Shown here: one piece after another, positions 46,810-55,085 of the stretch
Numbering within the stretch: the first letter of the stretch is position 1
How the letters are laid out: every line of letters starts with the position of its first letter
Position numbers and translations under genes: made by a program
The notes under the pieces: generated by a model
Told to the model about the DNA's origin: nothing
Databases searched by the model: none
What the model saw: only the letters and a program-made list of their open reading frames with translations
Assembly: GCF_009908265.2 (NCBI RefSeq)
Contig: NZ_JAAATX020000003.1
Span: 1 to 64,000 of the forward strand
Source: Paragemmobacter amnigenus
GTDB lineage: Bacteria > Pseudomonadota > Alphaproteobacteria > Rhodobacterales > Rhodobacteraceae
DNA: 64,000 nt
Reading direction: 5' to 3'

Positions 46810-46838
46810 AACGTACGGAGCGCACCCCCCCGAGTCAA
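46810..46838 (-). promoter_or_regulatory. Likely sigma-70 promoter of the F0 operon
   Basis: Read on the minus strand: TTGACT, 17 bases, TACGTT. The -10 lies 30 bases before the atpI start codon. Confidence 0.55.
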
Positions 46839-46951
46839 GCGACGAAATGGCACGTCCAGCGACGGCCAACCCCTTGATTTTCCAACATGTTCAAATGCAG
46901 CATCCCGCATCGTTTTCCCCTTCGCACCGCATCCGGCGCCATTTGCCATAT

Positions 46952-46967
46952 TCAACCGAACGGTTGA
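46952..46967 (+). promoter_or_regulatory. Predicted ArsR-type operator
   Basis: TCAACC-GAAC-GGTTGA, a perfect inverted repeat 31 bases before the ArsR-family start codon. Six-base arms with a short spacer near the own gene are usual for autoregulation in this family. Confidence 0.6.
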
Positions 46968-46998
46968 CGATCCATCCCGATCCCGCCAAACACGCCAT

Positions 46999-47346
46999 AT
47001 GTCCACGCCCGCCCCCCATCCGCTCGACACGGTCTTCGCCGCGCTGGCCGATCCCACGCGGCGCGCGATCCTGACCATGCTGCTCGAGGATGACATGGCC
47101 GTCACCGATGTGGCCGAACCCTTCGCCATGTCGCTGGCCGCAATCTCCAAACACCTCGCCGTGCTGGCCGAGGCGGGCCTGATCACGCAGGAAAAGCGCG
47201 GGCGCGTGAAATGGTGCAAACTGGAACCCGACGCGCTGCGCGCCGCCTCGGTCTGGATGCAGGGCTTCGGACAATTCGATCCCGTCGACCTCGACGCCTT
47301 CGAACGCTTCCTCGAAACCGAACTGGGCGACGGGGGCGTTTCCTGA
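46999..47346 (+). CDS. ArsR/SmtB-family transcriptional regulator
   Basis: A 115-residue winged-helix regulator (LADPTRRAILTMLLEDDMAVTDVAEPFAMSLAAISKHLAVL AEAGLI in two parts). It has a single Cys (KWCKLEP) and no metal-binding ELCVCDL box, so it belongs to the metal-independent group often found next to activator-of-Hsp90-like proteins; none is adjacent here. Its last codons and TGA stop lie inside the first hairpin of array B. Confidence 0.88.
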   Translation: MSTPAPHPLDTVFAALADPTRRAILTMLLEDDMAVTDVAEPFAMSLAAISKHLAVLAEAGLITQEKRGRVKWCKLEPDALRAASVWMQGFGQFDPVDLDAFERFLETELGDGGVS

Positions 47347-47431
47347 CGCAGGAAACGCGCCGGAATTTGACGCAAATTCCGGCCCCGATTTTTGCGTCAA
47401 AAATCGTCGCGAAATCTGCGTCAGATTTCGC
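47336..47431. repeat. Tandem hairpin array B (four perfect hairpins with a constant apex)
   Basis: Hairpins: 47336-47358 (GCGTTTCCTG, ACG, CAGGAAACGC), 47360-47382 (CCGGAATTTG, ACG, CAAATTCCGG), 47386-47406 (CGATTTTTG, CGT, CAAAAATCG) and 47409-47431 (GCGAAATCTG, CGT, CAGATTTCGC). All stems are perfect and unrelated. The apical word is TGACGCA twice, then TGCGTCA twice. The TGA stop of the ArsR gene is in the first hairpin and the stop of the convergent matB gene in the last. Spacers are only 1-3 bases. Acts at least as a two-way terminator-like block. Confidence 0.9.
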
Positions 47432-48941
47432 CCTGTCCCGCGAACCACCCCTTGTAGCTCTCGCGCAAGACGTTCTTCTGCACCTTGCCCATGGTGTTGC
47501 GCGGCAAAGCCTCCACCACCACCGCCGCCTTTGGCTGCTTGAACCGCGCCAACCGATCCGCAATCGCCGCCAGCACCGCCCCCGCCTCCAGCGCCGTGCC
47601 CCTCTCGGGCACCAGCACGGCAAAGACCGCCTCGCCGAAATCCGGATGCGGCACGCCGATCACCGCGCTTTCCGCCACCCCCGGCACCTCGTCCAGCAGC
47701 AGCTCCACCTCCTTGGGATAGACGTTGTAGCCCCCCGTGATCACCAGATCCTTCGCGCGGCCCACGATATGCACATAGCCGTCCGCATCCCGCTTCCCCA
47801 GATCGCCGGTGATGAACCACCCGTCCGGCCGCAACTCCTCGCGCGTCTTTTCGGGCATCTGCCAATAGCCGACAAAGACATTCGGCCCCCGCACCTCGAT
47901 CATGCCGACCTCGTCCACCGCCGCCTCGCGCCCCTCGACCAGGATCCGCAGCTCCACCCCCGGCAGCGGATGGCCCACCGTCCCCGCCCGCCGCTCGCCC
48001 TCATAGGGGTTCGAGGTGTTCATGTTCGTCTCGGTCATGCCATAGCGTTCAAGGATGCGATGCCCCGTCCGCGCCTCCCACGCCTCGTGCGTCTCGGCCA
48101 GCAGCGGCGCCGATCCCGACACGAACAGCCGCATATGCCCAACCAGCGCGCGGTCCAGCCCCGCCTCGTCCAGCAGCCGCGTATAGAAGGTCGGCACCCC
48201 CATCATCACGCTCGCCCGCGGCAGCGCCGCCAGCACCGCGCCCGCCTCGAACCCCGGCAGCCAGATCATCCGCGCCCCCGCCAGCAGCGCCACGTTCGAC
48301 GCCACGAACAGCCCGTGCGTATGGAAGATCGGCAGCGCATGCAGCAGCACATCCCCCGCCGTGAACCGCCATTCCCGCACCAGCACCTCGGCATTGGACA
48401 GAAGGTTGCGATGGCTCAGCATCGCGCCCTTCGACCGCCCCGTCGTGCCCGAGGTGTAAAGGAACGCCGCCAGATCGTCGGGCCCGCAGGCCGCCACCCG
48501 CGCCAGAGGCTCCGCCCCGTCGGCCAGATCCGACAGGCTCCCCCGCCCCGCCGCATCCAGCGTCAGAAGCCGCGCCCCGTTCCGCTCGGCCACAGGGGCC
48601 AGCGCCGCTGCCGTCCCGCTGTCACAGACAAAGATGCGCGGCGTGGCATTGCCAAGGAAATACTCCACCTCCGCCGCCGTATAAGCCGTGTTCAGCGGCA
48701 GGAACACCGCGCCCAGCGCCACCGCCGCGCCATAGATCGCCAGCGCCTCGGGCGTCTTGGCCACCTGCACCGCGATCCGGTCGCCCTTGCCAAGGCCCAG
48801 CGCCGCCAGCGCCCCCGCCTGCCGCAGCACCAGCCGCAAAAAGGCATCCCCCGTCACCTCGCGCCCGTCGCGCAGGATCAGGAGCGGAGTCTCGCGCCCC
48901 GCCAGCGGGGCGAACAGCGCATCGTAAAGCATGTTGGTCAT
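47421..48941 (-). CDS. matB: Malonyl-CoA synthetase (MatB/ACSF3-like)
   Basis: A 506-residue adenylate-forming ligase that makes malonyl-CoA from malonate. The AMP motif is YTSGTTGRSKGAMLSHRNL, and ERYGMTETNMNTSNPYEG followed by RRAGTVGHPLPGV is the hallmark of the MatB branch. The C-terminal part has GWFITGDLGKRD and the Lys of NTMGKVQKN. ATG 48941 is used; the upstream part of the frame runs through a tandem 13-base repeat. Its stop lies inside hairpin array B. Confidence 0.9.
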   Translation of the reverse strand: MTNMLYDALFAPLAGRETPLLILRDGREVTGDAFLRLVLRQAGALAALGLGKGDRIAVQVAKTPEALAIYGAAVALGAVFLPLNTAYTAAEVEYFLGNATPRIFVCDSGTAAALAPVAERNGARLLTLDAAGRGSLSDLADGAEPLARVAACGPDDLAAFLYTSGTTGRSKGAMLSHRNLLSNAEVLVREWRFTAGDVLLHALPIFHTHGLFVASNVALLAGARMIWLPGFEAGAVLAALPRASVMMGVPTFYTRLLDEAGLDRALVGHMRLFVSGSAPLLAETHEAWEARTGHRILERYGMTETNMNTSNPYEGERRAGTVGHPLPGVELRILVEGREAAVDEVGMIEVRGPNVFVGYWQMPEKTREELRPDGWFITGDLGKRDADGYVHIVGRAKDLVITGGYNVYPKEVELLLDEVPGVAESAVIGVPHPDFGEAVFAVLVPERGTALEAGAVLAAIADRLARFKQPKAAVVVEALPRNTMGKVQKNVLRESYKGWFAGQGEI

Positions 48942-48961
48942 GGGGCCATCCTCGGTCTGCC

Positions 48962-49000
48962 CGACAGTCTTGCCGCACAGTCTTGCCGCACCGTCTTGCC
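48962..49000. repeat. Three tandem 13-base repeats upstream of matB
   Basis: CGACAGTCTTGCC (48962-48974), GCACAGTCTTGCC (48975-48987) and GCACCGTCTTGCC (48988-49000), beginning 20 bases before the matB start. Could be a regulator site array or recent slippage. Confidence 0.65.
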
Positions 49001-49107
49001 ACGCCCCGCCCTGCCGAGGAAAGACCCCGCGCGCGCCCAACTCCTGCCCGTTTTCCCCGCAACCTTAACGGCAGTTAACTCGCCCATCCGGGGAAGGAAG
49101 TCGCACC

Positions 49108-49299
49108 ATGCAATTCGGCCTCGCCATTCTGGCCCGCATCGGCCTGCTCGCGCACAAATCCGCGCAGGTGGACCCGCAATTCGACCTGCGCCTGCAACGC
49201 CTCGGCGCGCGCGAACAGCTGCGCGCGGCGCAGACCGGCCCGATCAAGGGCGCGGCACGGACGGCGGTCAGAAATCCACCCGAACCCCGGGCAGTCTGA
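49108..49299 (+). CDS. Possible small protein (63 aa)
   Basis: A frame starting at ATG 49108 with a strong GGGGAAGGAAG ribosome site, in the divergent space of matB. The first 40 residues (MQFGLAILARIGLLAHKSAQ and following) look plausible and basic; the last ten codons overlap the convergent mipZ gene. No family recognised. It could be real or a chance frame. Confidence 0.4.
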   Translation: MQFGLAILARIGLLAHKSAQVDPQFDLRLQRLGAREQLRAAQTGPIKGAARTAVRNPPEPRAV

Positions 49300-50077
49300 G
49301 CTCGGTCATCAGGTCGCGCACTTCCTGCCGCGCCGCGATATTGGACAAGTTCAGCTGGTCCACCCCCGTGTCGCGCAGGTCAAGCAGCGTCAGCCCCCGC
49401 GGGAACAGCTCGCGGAAGATCACCCGTTCCGAAAATCCCGGCGCCACGCGGAACCCGATCCGCTTGGACAGTTCCTCCAGCGCGGCACCCACCTTTTTCT
49501 TGTTGTGCATCTGCTGCGCGCCCAGACGGTTACGCAGCACGATCCAGTCGATGGGCTTCAGCCCCGCCTGCGCCCGCAACTGCCGCGCGTTCCACACCAT
49601 CTCGGAATAGATCGACGGCCCCTTCACCTTGCCCGTCTCGGGGTCCACCCGCGCCAGCAGGTCGAAATCCACGAAACTGTCGTTCAGCGGCGTGACCAGC
49701 GTATCGGCCAGCGAATGCGCCACCTGGCTCAGCCGCGTATGCGACCCCGGGCAGTCGATCACGATGAAATCCGCCTCGCGCTCCATCTCGGCAATCGCCG
49801 CCGCCAGCCGCGCGTCAAAGGCATTCTCGCCGGGCTGCAACGCCTCGGGCGCGATCTCGGGCAGGTCGCGGTATTCGGGGCTGGGCAGGGACAGCCCCGC
49901 GCGGGCCAGATAGGCGCGGCGGTTCTCGACATAGCGGCCAAAGCTCTTCTGCCGCAGGTCAAGGTCCAGCGCCCCCACGCGGAATCCCAGCCGCGCCAGC
50001 GCCGTGCCGACATGCATGCAGGTGGTCGATTTCCCTGACCCGCCCTTCTCGTTCCCCACGACGATGATATGCGCCAT
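49268..50077 (-). CDS. mipZ: MipZ, division-plane positioning ATPase
   Basis: A 269-residue ParA/MinD-class ATPase. The deviant Walker A is KGGSGKST (11-18), followed by GALDLDLRQKSFGRYVENR, which is diagnostic for MipZ, and DFIVIDCPGSHTRLSQ. In Caulobacter and relatives MipZ forms a gradient from the poles and blocks FtsZ assembly near the origins. ATG 50077; upstream frame is non-coding. Confidence 0.93.
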   Translation of the reverse strand: MAHIIVVGNEKGGSGKSTTCMHVGTALARLGFRVGALDLDLRQKSFGRYVENRRAYLARAGLSLPSPEYRDLPEIAPEALQPGENAFDARLAAAIAEMEREADFIVIDCPGSHTRLSQVAHSLADTLVTPLNDSFVDFDLLARVDPETGKVKGPSIYSEMVWNARQLRAQAGLKPIDWIVLRNRLGAQQMHNKKKVGAALEELSKRIGFRVAPGFSERVIFRELFPRGLTLLDLRDTGVDQLNLSNIAARQEVRDLMTELRLPGVRVDF

Positions 50078-50195
50078 CCGACATCCCCCAAGGCAACCGA
50101 CACATCCCGCGCGGCAGAACGCGGGTCGCGAGACTGCGAAAGACCCGACTTGGCGGATTTCCGCAAGCCCCTTCGGCCCTCCCCGCAAACGGAAA

Positions 50196-50218
50196 GCGCC
50201 GCCCCGTGGGGGCGGCGC
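50196..50218 (-). terminator. Rho-independent terminator after rpmE
   Basis: Perfect 10-pair stem GCGCCGCCCC with its complement, 3-base loop, then TTTCC on the minus strand. It closes the ribosomal-protein operon before mipZ. Confidence 0.8.
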
Positions 50219-50246
50219 ATCCGTTTGCCGTCGCAGTCGCGGGCGA

Positions 50247-50468
50247 TCAGAAGCCCAGACCGGCGTACTTGTTCTTGAACTTCGACACGCGGCCGCCGGT
50301 GTCCATCAGCTTGGCCGACTGGCCGGTCCATGCCGGATGCGCCAGCGGGTCGATGTCCAGCGCCATCTGCTCGCCTTCCTTGCCCCAGGTGGTGCGGGTC
50401 TGGAAGGTGGTGCCGTCGGTCATCTTGACCGTGATCATGTGATAGTCGGGGTGGATGCCCTTTTTCAT
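50247..50468 (-). CDS. rpmE: 50S ribosomal protein L31
   Basis: A 73-residue L31 ([40 protein letters not shown]). There is no Cys, so this is the zinc-free (C-minus) form; a zinc-binding paralogue is not seen here. It lies 12 bases after rplS. Confidence 0.95.
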   Translation of the reverse strand: MKKGIHPDYHMITVKMTDGTTFQTRTTWGKEGEQMALDIDPLAHPAWTGQSAKLMDTGGRVSKFKNKYAGLGF

Positions 50469-50480
50469 CGGTCCGGCTCC

Positions 50481-50855
50481 TTACTCGGCTTTTTCTTTGT
50501 AGTTCGACACTTCGGCGATACGGGCCGACTTGCCGCGACGCGAACGCAGGTAATACAGCTTCGCACGGCGCACGCGGCCACGACGCACGACCTCGATCGA
50601 GTCGATGTTCGTGGAATACAGCGGGAACACACGCTCCACGCCTTCGCCGAAGGAAATCTTGCGGACGGTGAACGAGGCCGAGATGGTCATCCCGCCCTTG
50701 CGGCCGATGCAGACGCCTTCATACATCTGCACGCGCGAGCGCGAGCCTTCGGTCACCTTGTAGCCGACACGGATGGTGTCGCCGGCCTTGAAATCCGGAA
50801 TGGTCTTGTTCAGGGCGGCGATCTGTTCCGCCTCGATCTGCGCGATCAGGTTCAT
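50481..50855 (-). CDS. rplS: 50S ribosomal protein L19
   Basis: A 124-residue L19 with the typical [43 protein letters not shown] and [21 protein letters not shown] 50855 has AAAGGAT ahead; the frame stays open upstream for about 100 codons, but that part is not L19-like. Confidence 0.96.
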   Translation of the reverse strand: MNLIAQIEAEQIAALNKTIPDFKAGDTIRVGYKVTEGSRSRVQMYEGVCIGRKGGMTISASFTVRKISFGEGVERVFPLYSTNIDSIEVVRRGRVRRAKLYYLRSRRGKSARIAEVSNYKEKAE

Positions 50856-51154
50856 GCGCAATCCTTTCTGTCGCTCACGGTTTGCCCGTGAAGGTGATGC
50901 CGCCCCAGAGCTCTCGGTCCTTGATCGGGTCCGCCTTACGGCGCCCGCCAGAGATGCAGGCCTGCTTTTCATGCCGCCTCCCCTGCCCTGTCGCCTGCGA
51001 AGGAATGCAGAAGGCAAAGGGAATCGCGCCCGGATGGCGAAACCGCCCCGGACGGGCGCGTATAGGGGCGAAAGGGGCAGATGGTCAAGCGGGAAAGGGC
51101 GGGGTTCCCCCGTTCGCCTCGGGCCGACCTGTAGGATGGGCAATACGGCCCATT
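50856..51154 (-). other. Long leader space between trmD and rplS
   Basis: 299 bases without a confident gene. The 90 bases just before rplS are codon-like in a frame ending [19 protein letters not shown] before a stop, but there is no usable start codon. The far end has the GTAGG-type palindrome. It may be a structured rplS leader. Confidence 0.5.
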
Positions 51155-51158
51155 CTAC
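51131..51158. repeat. GTAGG-type palindrome, copy 3
   Basis: GTAGGATGGGC (51131-51141), AATACG, GCCCATTCTAC (51148-51158), one mismatch. It overlaps the last bases of trmD (stop 51155-51157). Confidence 0.65.
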
Positions 51159-51949
51159 CGCCGCCGCTTCTCCCACAGATCAGGCCGCCGTTCCTGCGTC
51201 AGACGCTCCCGCTCGGCCCGCCGCCACTTCTCGATCTCGCCGTGATGGCCCGACATCAGGACGGGCGGGATCTCCCGCCCCTCCCAGACCGCGGGGCGCG
51301 TGTATTGCGGATGCTCCAGAAGCCCGTCCGAGAAACTCTCCTCCTCGGTGCTCGCCGCATTGCCCAGAACGTCGGGCAACAGCCGCACGGTGGCGTCGAT
51401 CATCGCCTGCGCCGCGATCTCGCCCCCTGTCAGGACGAAGTCGCCCAGCGACACCTCCTGCACCTCCCAGTGGTCCAGCACCCGCTGGTCCACCCCCTCG
51501 AACCGGCCGCACAGGATCGTCACCCCCTCGGCCGCGGCCCAGTCCCGCGCCATGGCCTGATCGAACCGCCGCCCGCGCGGCGACAGATAGACCACCGGCC
51601 ACCGCCCCCGATCCGCAGGCGCGCCCACCGCCGCCTGCCGCAGCGCGCGGTGCACGATGTCGGCGCGCAGCACCATCCCCGCGCCCCCGCCCGCCGGGGT
51701 ATCATCGACATTCCGATGCTTGCCCTCGCCAAAGACGCGCAGATCCAGCGTCTCCAGCCGCCACAACCCCTGATCCAGCGCCTTGCCCGTCAGCGACAGG
51801 CCCAGCACGCCCGGAAACGCCTCGGGAAACAGCGTGACGATCTTCGCCGCCCATGCCCCCTTGACCACGCGCGGCTCTTCCATCAGGTCGCGCGGTTGCA
51901 GGCTGACCTGCACCTTCAGCCGCCCATGCGATTTGGGCGCCCCGGTCAT
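51155..51949 (-). CDS. trmD: tRNA (guanine-37-N1)-methyltransferase
   Basis: A 264-residue SPOUT knot methyltransferase. It shows [22 protein letters not shown], the knot phrases [36 protein letters not shown] and the C-terminal [14 protein letters not shown]. The start at ATG 51949 gives a 30-residue extension before the core; it overlaps the rimM stop as ATGA, which supports it. Confidence 0.94.
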   Translation of the reverse strand: MTGAPKSHGRLKVQVSLQPRDLMEEPRVVKGAWAAKIVTLFPEAFPGVLGLSLTGKALDQGLWRLETLDLRVFGEGKHRNVDDTPAGGGAGMVLRADIVHRALRQAAVGAPADRGRWPVVYLSPRGRRFDQAMARDWAAAEGVTILCGRFEGVDQRVLDHWEVQEVSLGDFVLTGGEIAAQAMIDATVRLLPDVLGNAASTEEESFSDGLLEHPQYTRPAVWEGREIPPVLMSGHHGEIEKWRRAERERLTQERRPDLWEKRRR

Positions 51950-52452
51950 TCCAGCCCCTCGGGCAGATCGGCCACGACCTTGCCCGCCGCCAGATCGACC
52001 GTCGGCACATTGGCCAGCGTGAAGGGCAGCAGCAGCGCCGATTTCCGCCCCGGCGCAAAGATTTCAAGGATATCCCCCGCGCCATGGTTGTAGATCGCGC
52101 GGATCGTGCCCACCACCGCGCCGCCCGTGTCCTGCACGGTCAGCCCGATCAGGTCGGCATGGTAGAATTCGTCATCCGGCAGCGACGGCAGACGGTCGCG
52201 GTCGGCATAAAGCTGCACGCCCTTCAGCGCGTCAGCCTGTTCCTTGGTGGCCACCCCCGACAGGCGCACCCCGACCCCGCCCGACACGTTCGAACGCGTC
52301 AGCCGCACATCGAAGGACCGCGACCCGTCCTCGGTCCACAGCGGGCCATAATCGGCAATCGCAAGCGGGTCAGAGCAGAAACTCTTCAGGCGCACCTCGC
52401 CCTGCACGCCGAAGGAACCGGCGATGGCACCGACGCAGACGCGGTCCGTCAT
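51946..52452 (-). CDS. rimM: Ribosome maturation factor RimM
   Basis: A 168-residue 30S maturation factor with the N-terminal [19 protein letters not shown] and the PRC-barrel half ([48 protein letters not shown]). Sits in the conserved rpsP-rimM-trmD order. Confidence 0.95.
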   Translation of the reverse strand: MTDRVCVGAIAGSFGVQGEVRLKSFCSDPLAIADYGPLWTEDGSRSFDVRLTRSNVSGGVGVRLSGVATKEQADALKGVQLYADRDRLPSLPDDEFYHADLIGLTVQDTGGAVVGTIRAIYNHGAGDILEIFAPGRKSALLLPFTLANVPTVDLAAGKVVADLPEGLE

Positions 52453-52473
52453 GGGTCTCTCCCCCAAGGTTGC

Positions 52474-52501
52474 GGCAGGGCCACGCCGACGCGGCCCTGC
52501 C
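52474..52501 (-). promoter_or_regulatory. Hairpin between rpsP and rimM
   Basis: GGCAGGGCC (52474-52482) pairs with GGCCCTGCC (52493-52501). A second GGCCCTGCC at 52534-52542 could compete for the same arm. It may tune readthrough or mRNA processing between S16 and RimM. Confidence 0.45.
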
Positions 52502-52550
52502 GGATGGTCTGTACGGGGCCACGCCCGAGGCATGGCCCTGCCAGAGGATC

Positions 52551-52904
52551 TTATTCCTCGGCGGGGGCCGCGTTGCGGGCGGCCTTCTTGGCGGCGCGCT
52601 CGGCCATCTGCTTGCCCGGGACGGCGGATTTCGGGTTGTTGCGGACCTTCTTCTCCACCACGCCCGCCGCTTCCAGCATGCGCGCGATCCGGTCGGTCGG
52701 CTGCGCGCCCTGACCCAGCCAATGCTTGATCCGGTCAATATCCATCTTCACGCGGTTCTCGTCATCCTTGGCCAGCAGCGGGTTGTAGGTGCCCAGCTTC
52801 TCCAGAAAGCGGCCATCGCGCGGCATGCGCGAGTCGGCGGCGACGATGGAGTAGTAGGGGCGCTTCTTCGAACCACCACGGGCCAGACGGATTTTCGTTG
52901 CCAT
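52551..52904 (-). CDS. rpsP: 30S ribosomal protein S16
   Basis: A 117-residue S16 ([49 protein letters not shown]) with a Lys/Ala-rich tail of about 35 residues, common in alphaproteobacteria. GGAG lies 10 bases before the ATG. Confidence 0.96.
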   Translation of the reverse strand: MATKIRLARGGSKKRPYYSIVAADSRMPRDGRFLEKLGTYNPLLAKDDENRVKMDIDRIKHWLGQGAQPTDRIARMLEAAGVVEKKVRNNPKSAVPGKQMAERAAKKAARNAAPAEE

Positions 52905-52950
52905 GTCGTATCTCCTTTGAATGGCGTTGTTTGCAGGGGCGCACAGGCCC

Positions 52951-53250
52951 CTACTGGGATTGCAGTTTCTCGTGATGCCTGATGACTTCGCTGATGATGA
53001 AGTTCAGGAATTTCTTCGCCAGATCGGGGTCCAGATCGGCCTCCTTGGCCAACTGGTCCAGCCGCGCCATCTGCCGCGCCTCGCGGTCGGGGTCGCTGGG
53101 CGGCAGGTCATGCGCCGCCTTCAACTGCCCCACGGCCTGCGTATGCTTGAACCGTTCGGCCAGCGTATAGACGAGGATCGCATCCAGCCGGTCGATGGAC
53201 TGGCGATGCTCCTTCAGGATCTCGGCGGCACGCTGGGCGGCGTCGGTCAT
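52951..53250 (-). CDS. Chorismate mutase (AroQ type)
   Basis: A 99-residue all-helical chorismate mutase that makes prephenate for Phe and Tyr. The pattern [21 protein letters not shown]44 region ([21 protein letters not shown]) and [14 protein letters not shown] fits the monofunctional AroQ class. It sits 7 bases after ffh, an arrangement usual in Rhodobacterales. Confidence 0.9.
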   Translation of the reverse strand: MTDAAQRAAEILKEHRQSIDRLDAILVYTLAERFKHTQAVGQLKAAHDLPPSDPDREARQMARLDQLAKEADLDPDLAKKFLNFIISEVIRHHEKLQSQ

Positions 53251-53257
53251 GGCAGCC

Positions 53258-54754
53258 TCACTTCTTCTTCATAAGGCCGGACAGCCCCGCAGGCAGTTGC
53301 ATCCCCCGCGGCATCCCCGGGAAACCCCCGCCCTGCCCCAGACCCTGCCGCATCCCCTTCGCCGCTTCTTCCAGCTGCTCGGGCGTCATCTTGCTGGGGT
53401 CGGGCATCCCGCCCTTGCCCAGCATCTGGCGCATGGCCTGCTTCATCATGCCGCCCTTGCCCATCTTCTTCATCATCTCGGCCATCTGCTTGTGCTGCTT
53501 CAGCAGACGGTTCAGATCGGCCACGTCCAGCCCCGCCCCCGCCGCGATCCGCTTCTTCCGGCTCGCCTGCAACAGGTCGGGATTGGCCCGCTCCTTCTTG
53601 GTCATCGACTGGATCAGCGCGATCTGCCGCTTCAGCATCTTGTCGTCCAGACCCGCCTCGGCCGCCGCAGCCTGCATCTTGCCCATGCCGGGAAGCATCC
53701 CCATCAGGCCCTGCATCCCGCCCATCTTGATCATCTGCTCAAGCTGCATCTTCAGGTCGTTCATGTTGAACAGACCCTTGGCAAATCGCTTGGCCATCCG
53801 CTCGGCCTGCTCGGCCTCGAAGGTCTCCTGCGCCTTCTCGACCAGGGCCACGATATCGCCCATCCCAAGGATGCGGCCCGCCACGCGCTCGGCCTCGAAG
53901 GTCTCCAGCGCGTCCATCTTCTCGCCCAGACCGACGAAGCGGATGGGCTTTCCGGTGATCGCCCGCATCGACAGCGCCGCACCGCCGCGCCCGTCGCCAT
54001 CCATCCGCGTCAGCACGACGCCCGAAATCCCGACCTTGCCGTCGAACTCGGTCGCCACGTTCACCGCGTCTTGACCGGTCAGGCCGTCGACGACCAGCAG
54101 CACCTCGCGCGGCTGGGCGATGTCGCGCACCGCCTGCACCTCGTCCATCAGGACTTCGTCGATATGCAGACGCCCCGCGGTATCAAGGAACAGGACGTCA
54201 TAGCCGCCAAGGCTCGCCTGCGTCTTGGCGCGCTTGGCAATCTGCACCGCCGTCTCGCCCTTGACGATGGGCAGGCTGTCCACCCCGATCTGCGCGCCCA
54301 GAATCGCCAACTGCTCCATCGCCGCCGGACGGTTGGTGTCGAGCGACGCCAGCAGGACCTTCTTCCCGTTCCGCTCCTTCAACCGCTTGGCCAGCTTTGC
54401 CGTGGTCGTGGTCTTGCCCGACCCCTGCAAACCCACCATCAGCACCGCCGCGGGTGGATTGTCGATCTTCAGCGCATCCGCAGGCCCCTCGCCCTGCAGC
54501 ACGCGGATCAGCTCGTCATGCACGATCTTGACGACCATCTGGCCCGGCGTGATCGACTTCGTCACCGCCGCGCCCGTCGCCTTGTCCTGCACCCGCTTGA
54601 TGAAATCGCGCGCCACGGGCAGCGAGACATCCGCCTCCAAGAGCGCCACCCGCACCTCGCGCAGCGCCGCCACCACGTCGGCTTCCGTCAGTGCGCCCGC
54701 CTTGGTCAGACGGTCGAACACGCCACCAAGGCGTTCTGACAGGCTCTCGAACAT
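53258..54754 (-). CDS. ffh: Signal recognition particle GTPase Ffh
   Basis: A 498-residue SRP54 homologue. The N domain is followed by the G domain with GLQGSGKT (108-115), DTNRPAA, DTAGR, TRMDGDGRGGAALS and the closing GLGEKMDALETF, then a Met-rich M domain (about 300-450) that binds 4.5S RNA and signal peptides, ending KGMRQGLGQGGGFPG. The start is ATG 54754; the frame is open upstream but unconserved. Confidence 0.97.
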   Translation of the reverse strand: MFESLSERLGGVFDRLTKAGALTEADVVAALREVRVALLEADVSLPVARDFIKRVQDKATGAAVTKSITPGQMVVKIVHDELIRVLQGEGPADALKIDNPPAAVLMVGLQGSGKTTTTAKLAKRLKERNGKKVLLASLDTNRPAAMEQLAILGAQIGVDSLPIVKGETAVQIAKRAKTQASLGGYDVLFLDTAGRLHIDEVLMDEVQAVRDIAQPREVLLVVDGLTGQDAVNVATEFDGKVGISGVVLTRMDGDGRGGAALSMRAITGKPIRFVGLGEKMDALETFEAERVAGRILGMGDIVALVEKAQETFEAEQAERMAKRFAKGLFNMNDLKMQLEQMIKMGGMQGLMGMLPGMGKMQAAAAEAGLDDKMLKRQIALIQSMTKKERANPDLLQASRKKRIAAGAGLDVADLNRLLKQHKQMAEMMKKMGKGGMMKQAMRQMLGKGGMPDPSKMTPEQLEEAAKGMRQGLGQGGGFPGMPRGMQLPAGLSGLMKKK

Positions 54755-54919
54755 GGCAACCCTCCGGGTTCGTTGCGTCTGTGCCGGATATGGGCATCCG
54801 GCGGCGGATGTGAACCGGCGCAAAGCAGGACGGCACCCGTGGGCGCAACGCGCTGACGGATGGCGATCCCCGCAAATGCGACGGGACCGGAAGCATTGGC
54901 CTCCGGGGAATTCCAGCGG

Positions 54920-54948
54920 GCGATACGCCCAAGCGGGGCCAGAGTCAA
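54920..54948 (-). promoter_or_regulatory. Possible ffh promoter
   Basis: On the minus strand TTGACT, 17 bases, TATCGC. The TTGAC is the last of three spaced exactly 12 bases apart. The implied 5' leader is about 155 bases. Confidence 0.4.
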
Positions 54949-54979
54949 CGCAAACGTCAACGAAGGCGTCAACGCCCGC
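54944..54979. repeat. Three tandem 12-base repeats (GTCAACGNNNNC)
   Basis: GTCAACGCAAAC, GTCAACGAAGGC, GTCAACGCCCGC at 54944, 54956 and 54968, with a degenerate fourth unit GTCACC. On the minus strand they place TTGAC every 12 bases. Confidence 0.6.
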
Positions 54980-55085
54980 GTCACCGGATAGGCCCCGCAA
55001 ACCCCCTTGCATTCCGCCGCGCACCATAGCCACATGACGCAGATGACGGTTCACTGGCGCACAGTCGCGCGGAACGGACAGACCG

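Larger units (their letters stand above)
54755..55085. other. 331-base divergent region between ffh and the LysR gene
   Basis: No gene seen. It holds the predicted ffh promoter and a tandem 12-base repeat (54944-54979). The rest is unstructured GC-rich sequence. Confidence 0.5.

Noticed and set aside
47336-47431. CRISPR array
   Set aside because: The repeats are self-complementary with changing stems and almost no spacer, there is no constant 25-40 base repeat, and no cas gene is present.
48960-49040. Extended N-terminus for MatB
   Set aside because: The extra 33 residues are encoded by a tandem repeat and do not resemble the family; ATG 48941 gives the usual length.
50856-51176. N-terminal extension of L19 by about 107 residues
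   Set aside because: The frame is open, but L19 has a conserved short N-terminus and the ATG at 50855 has its own ribosome site.
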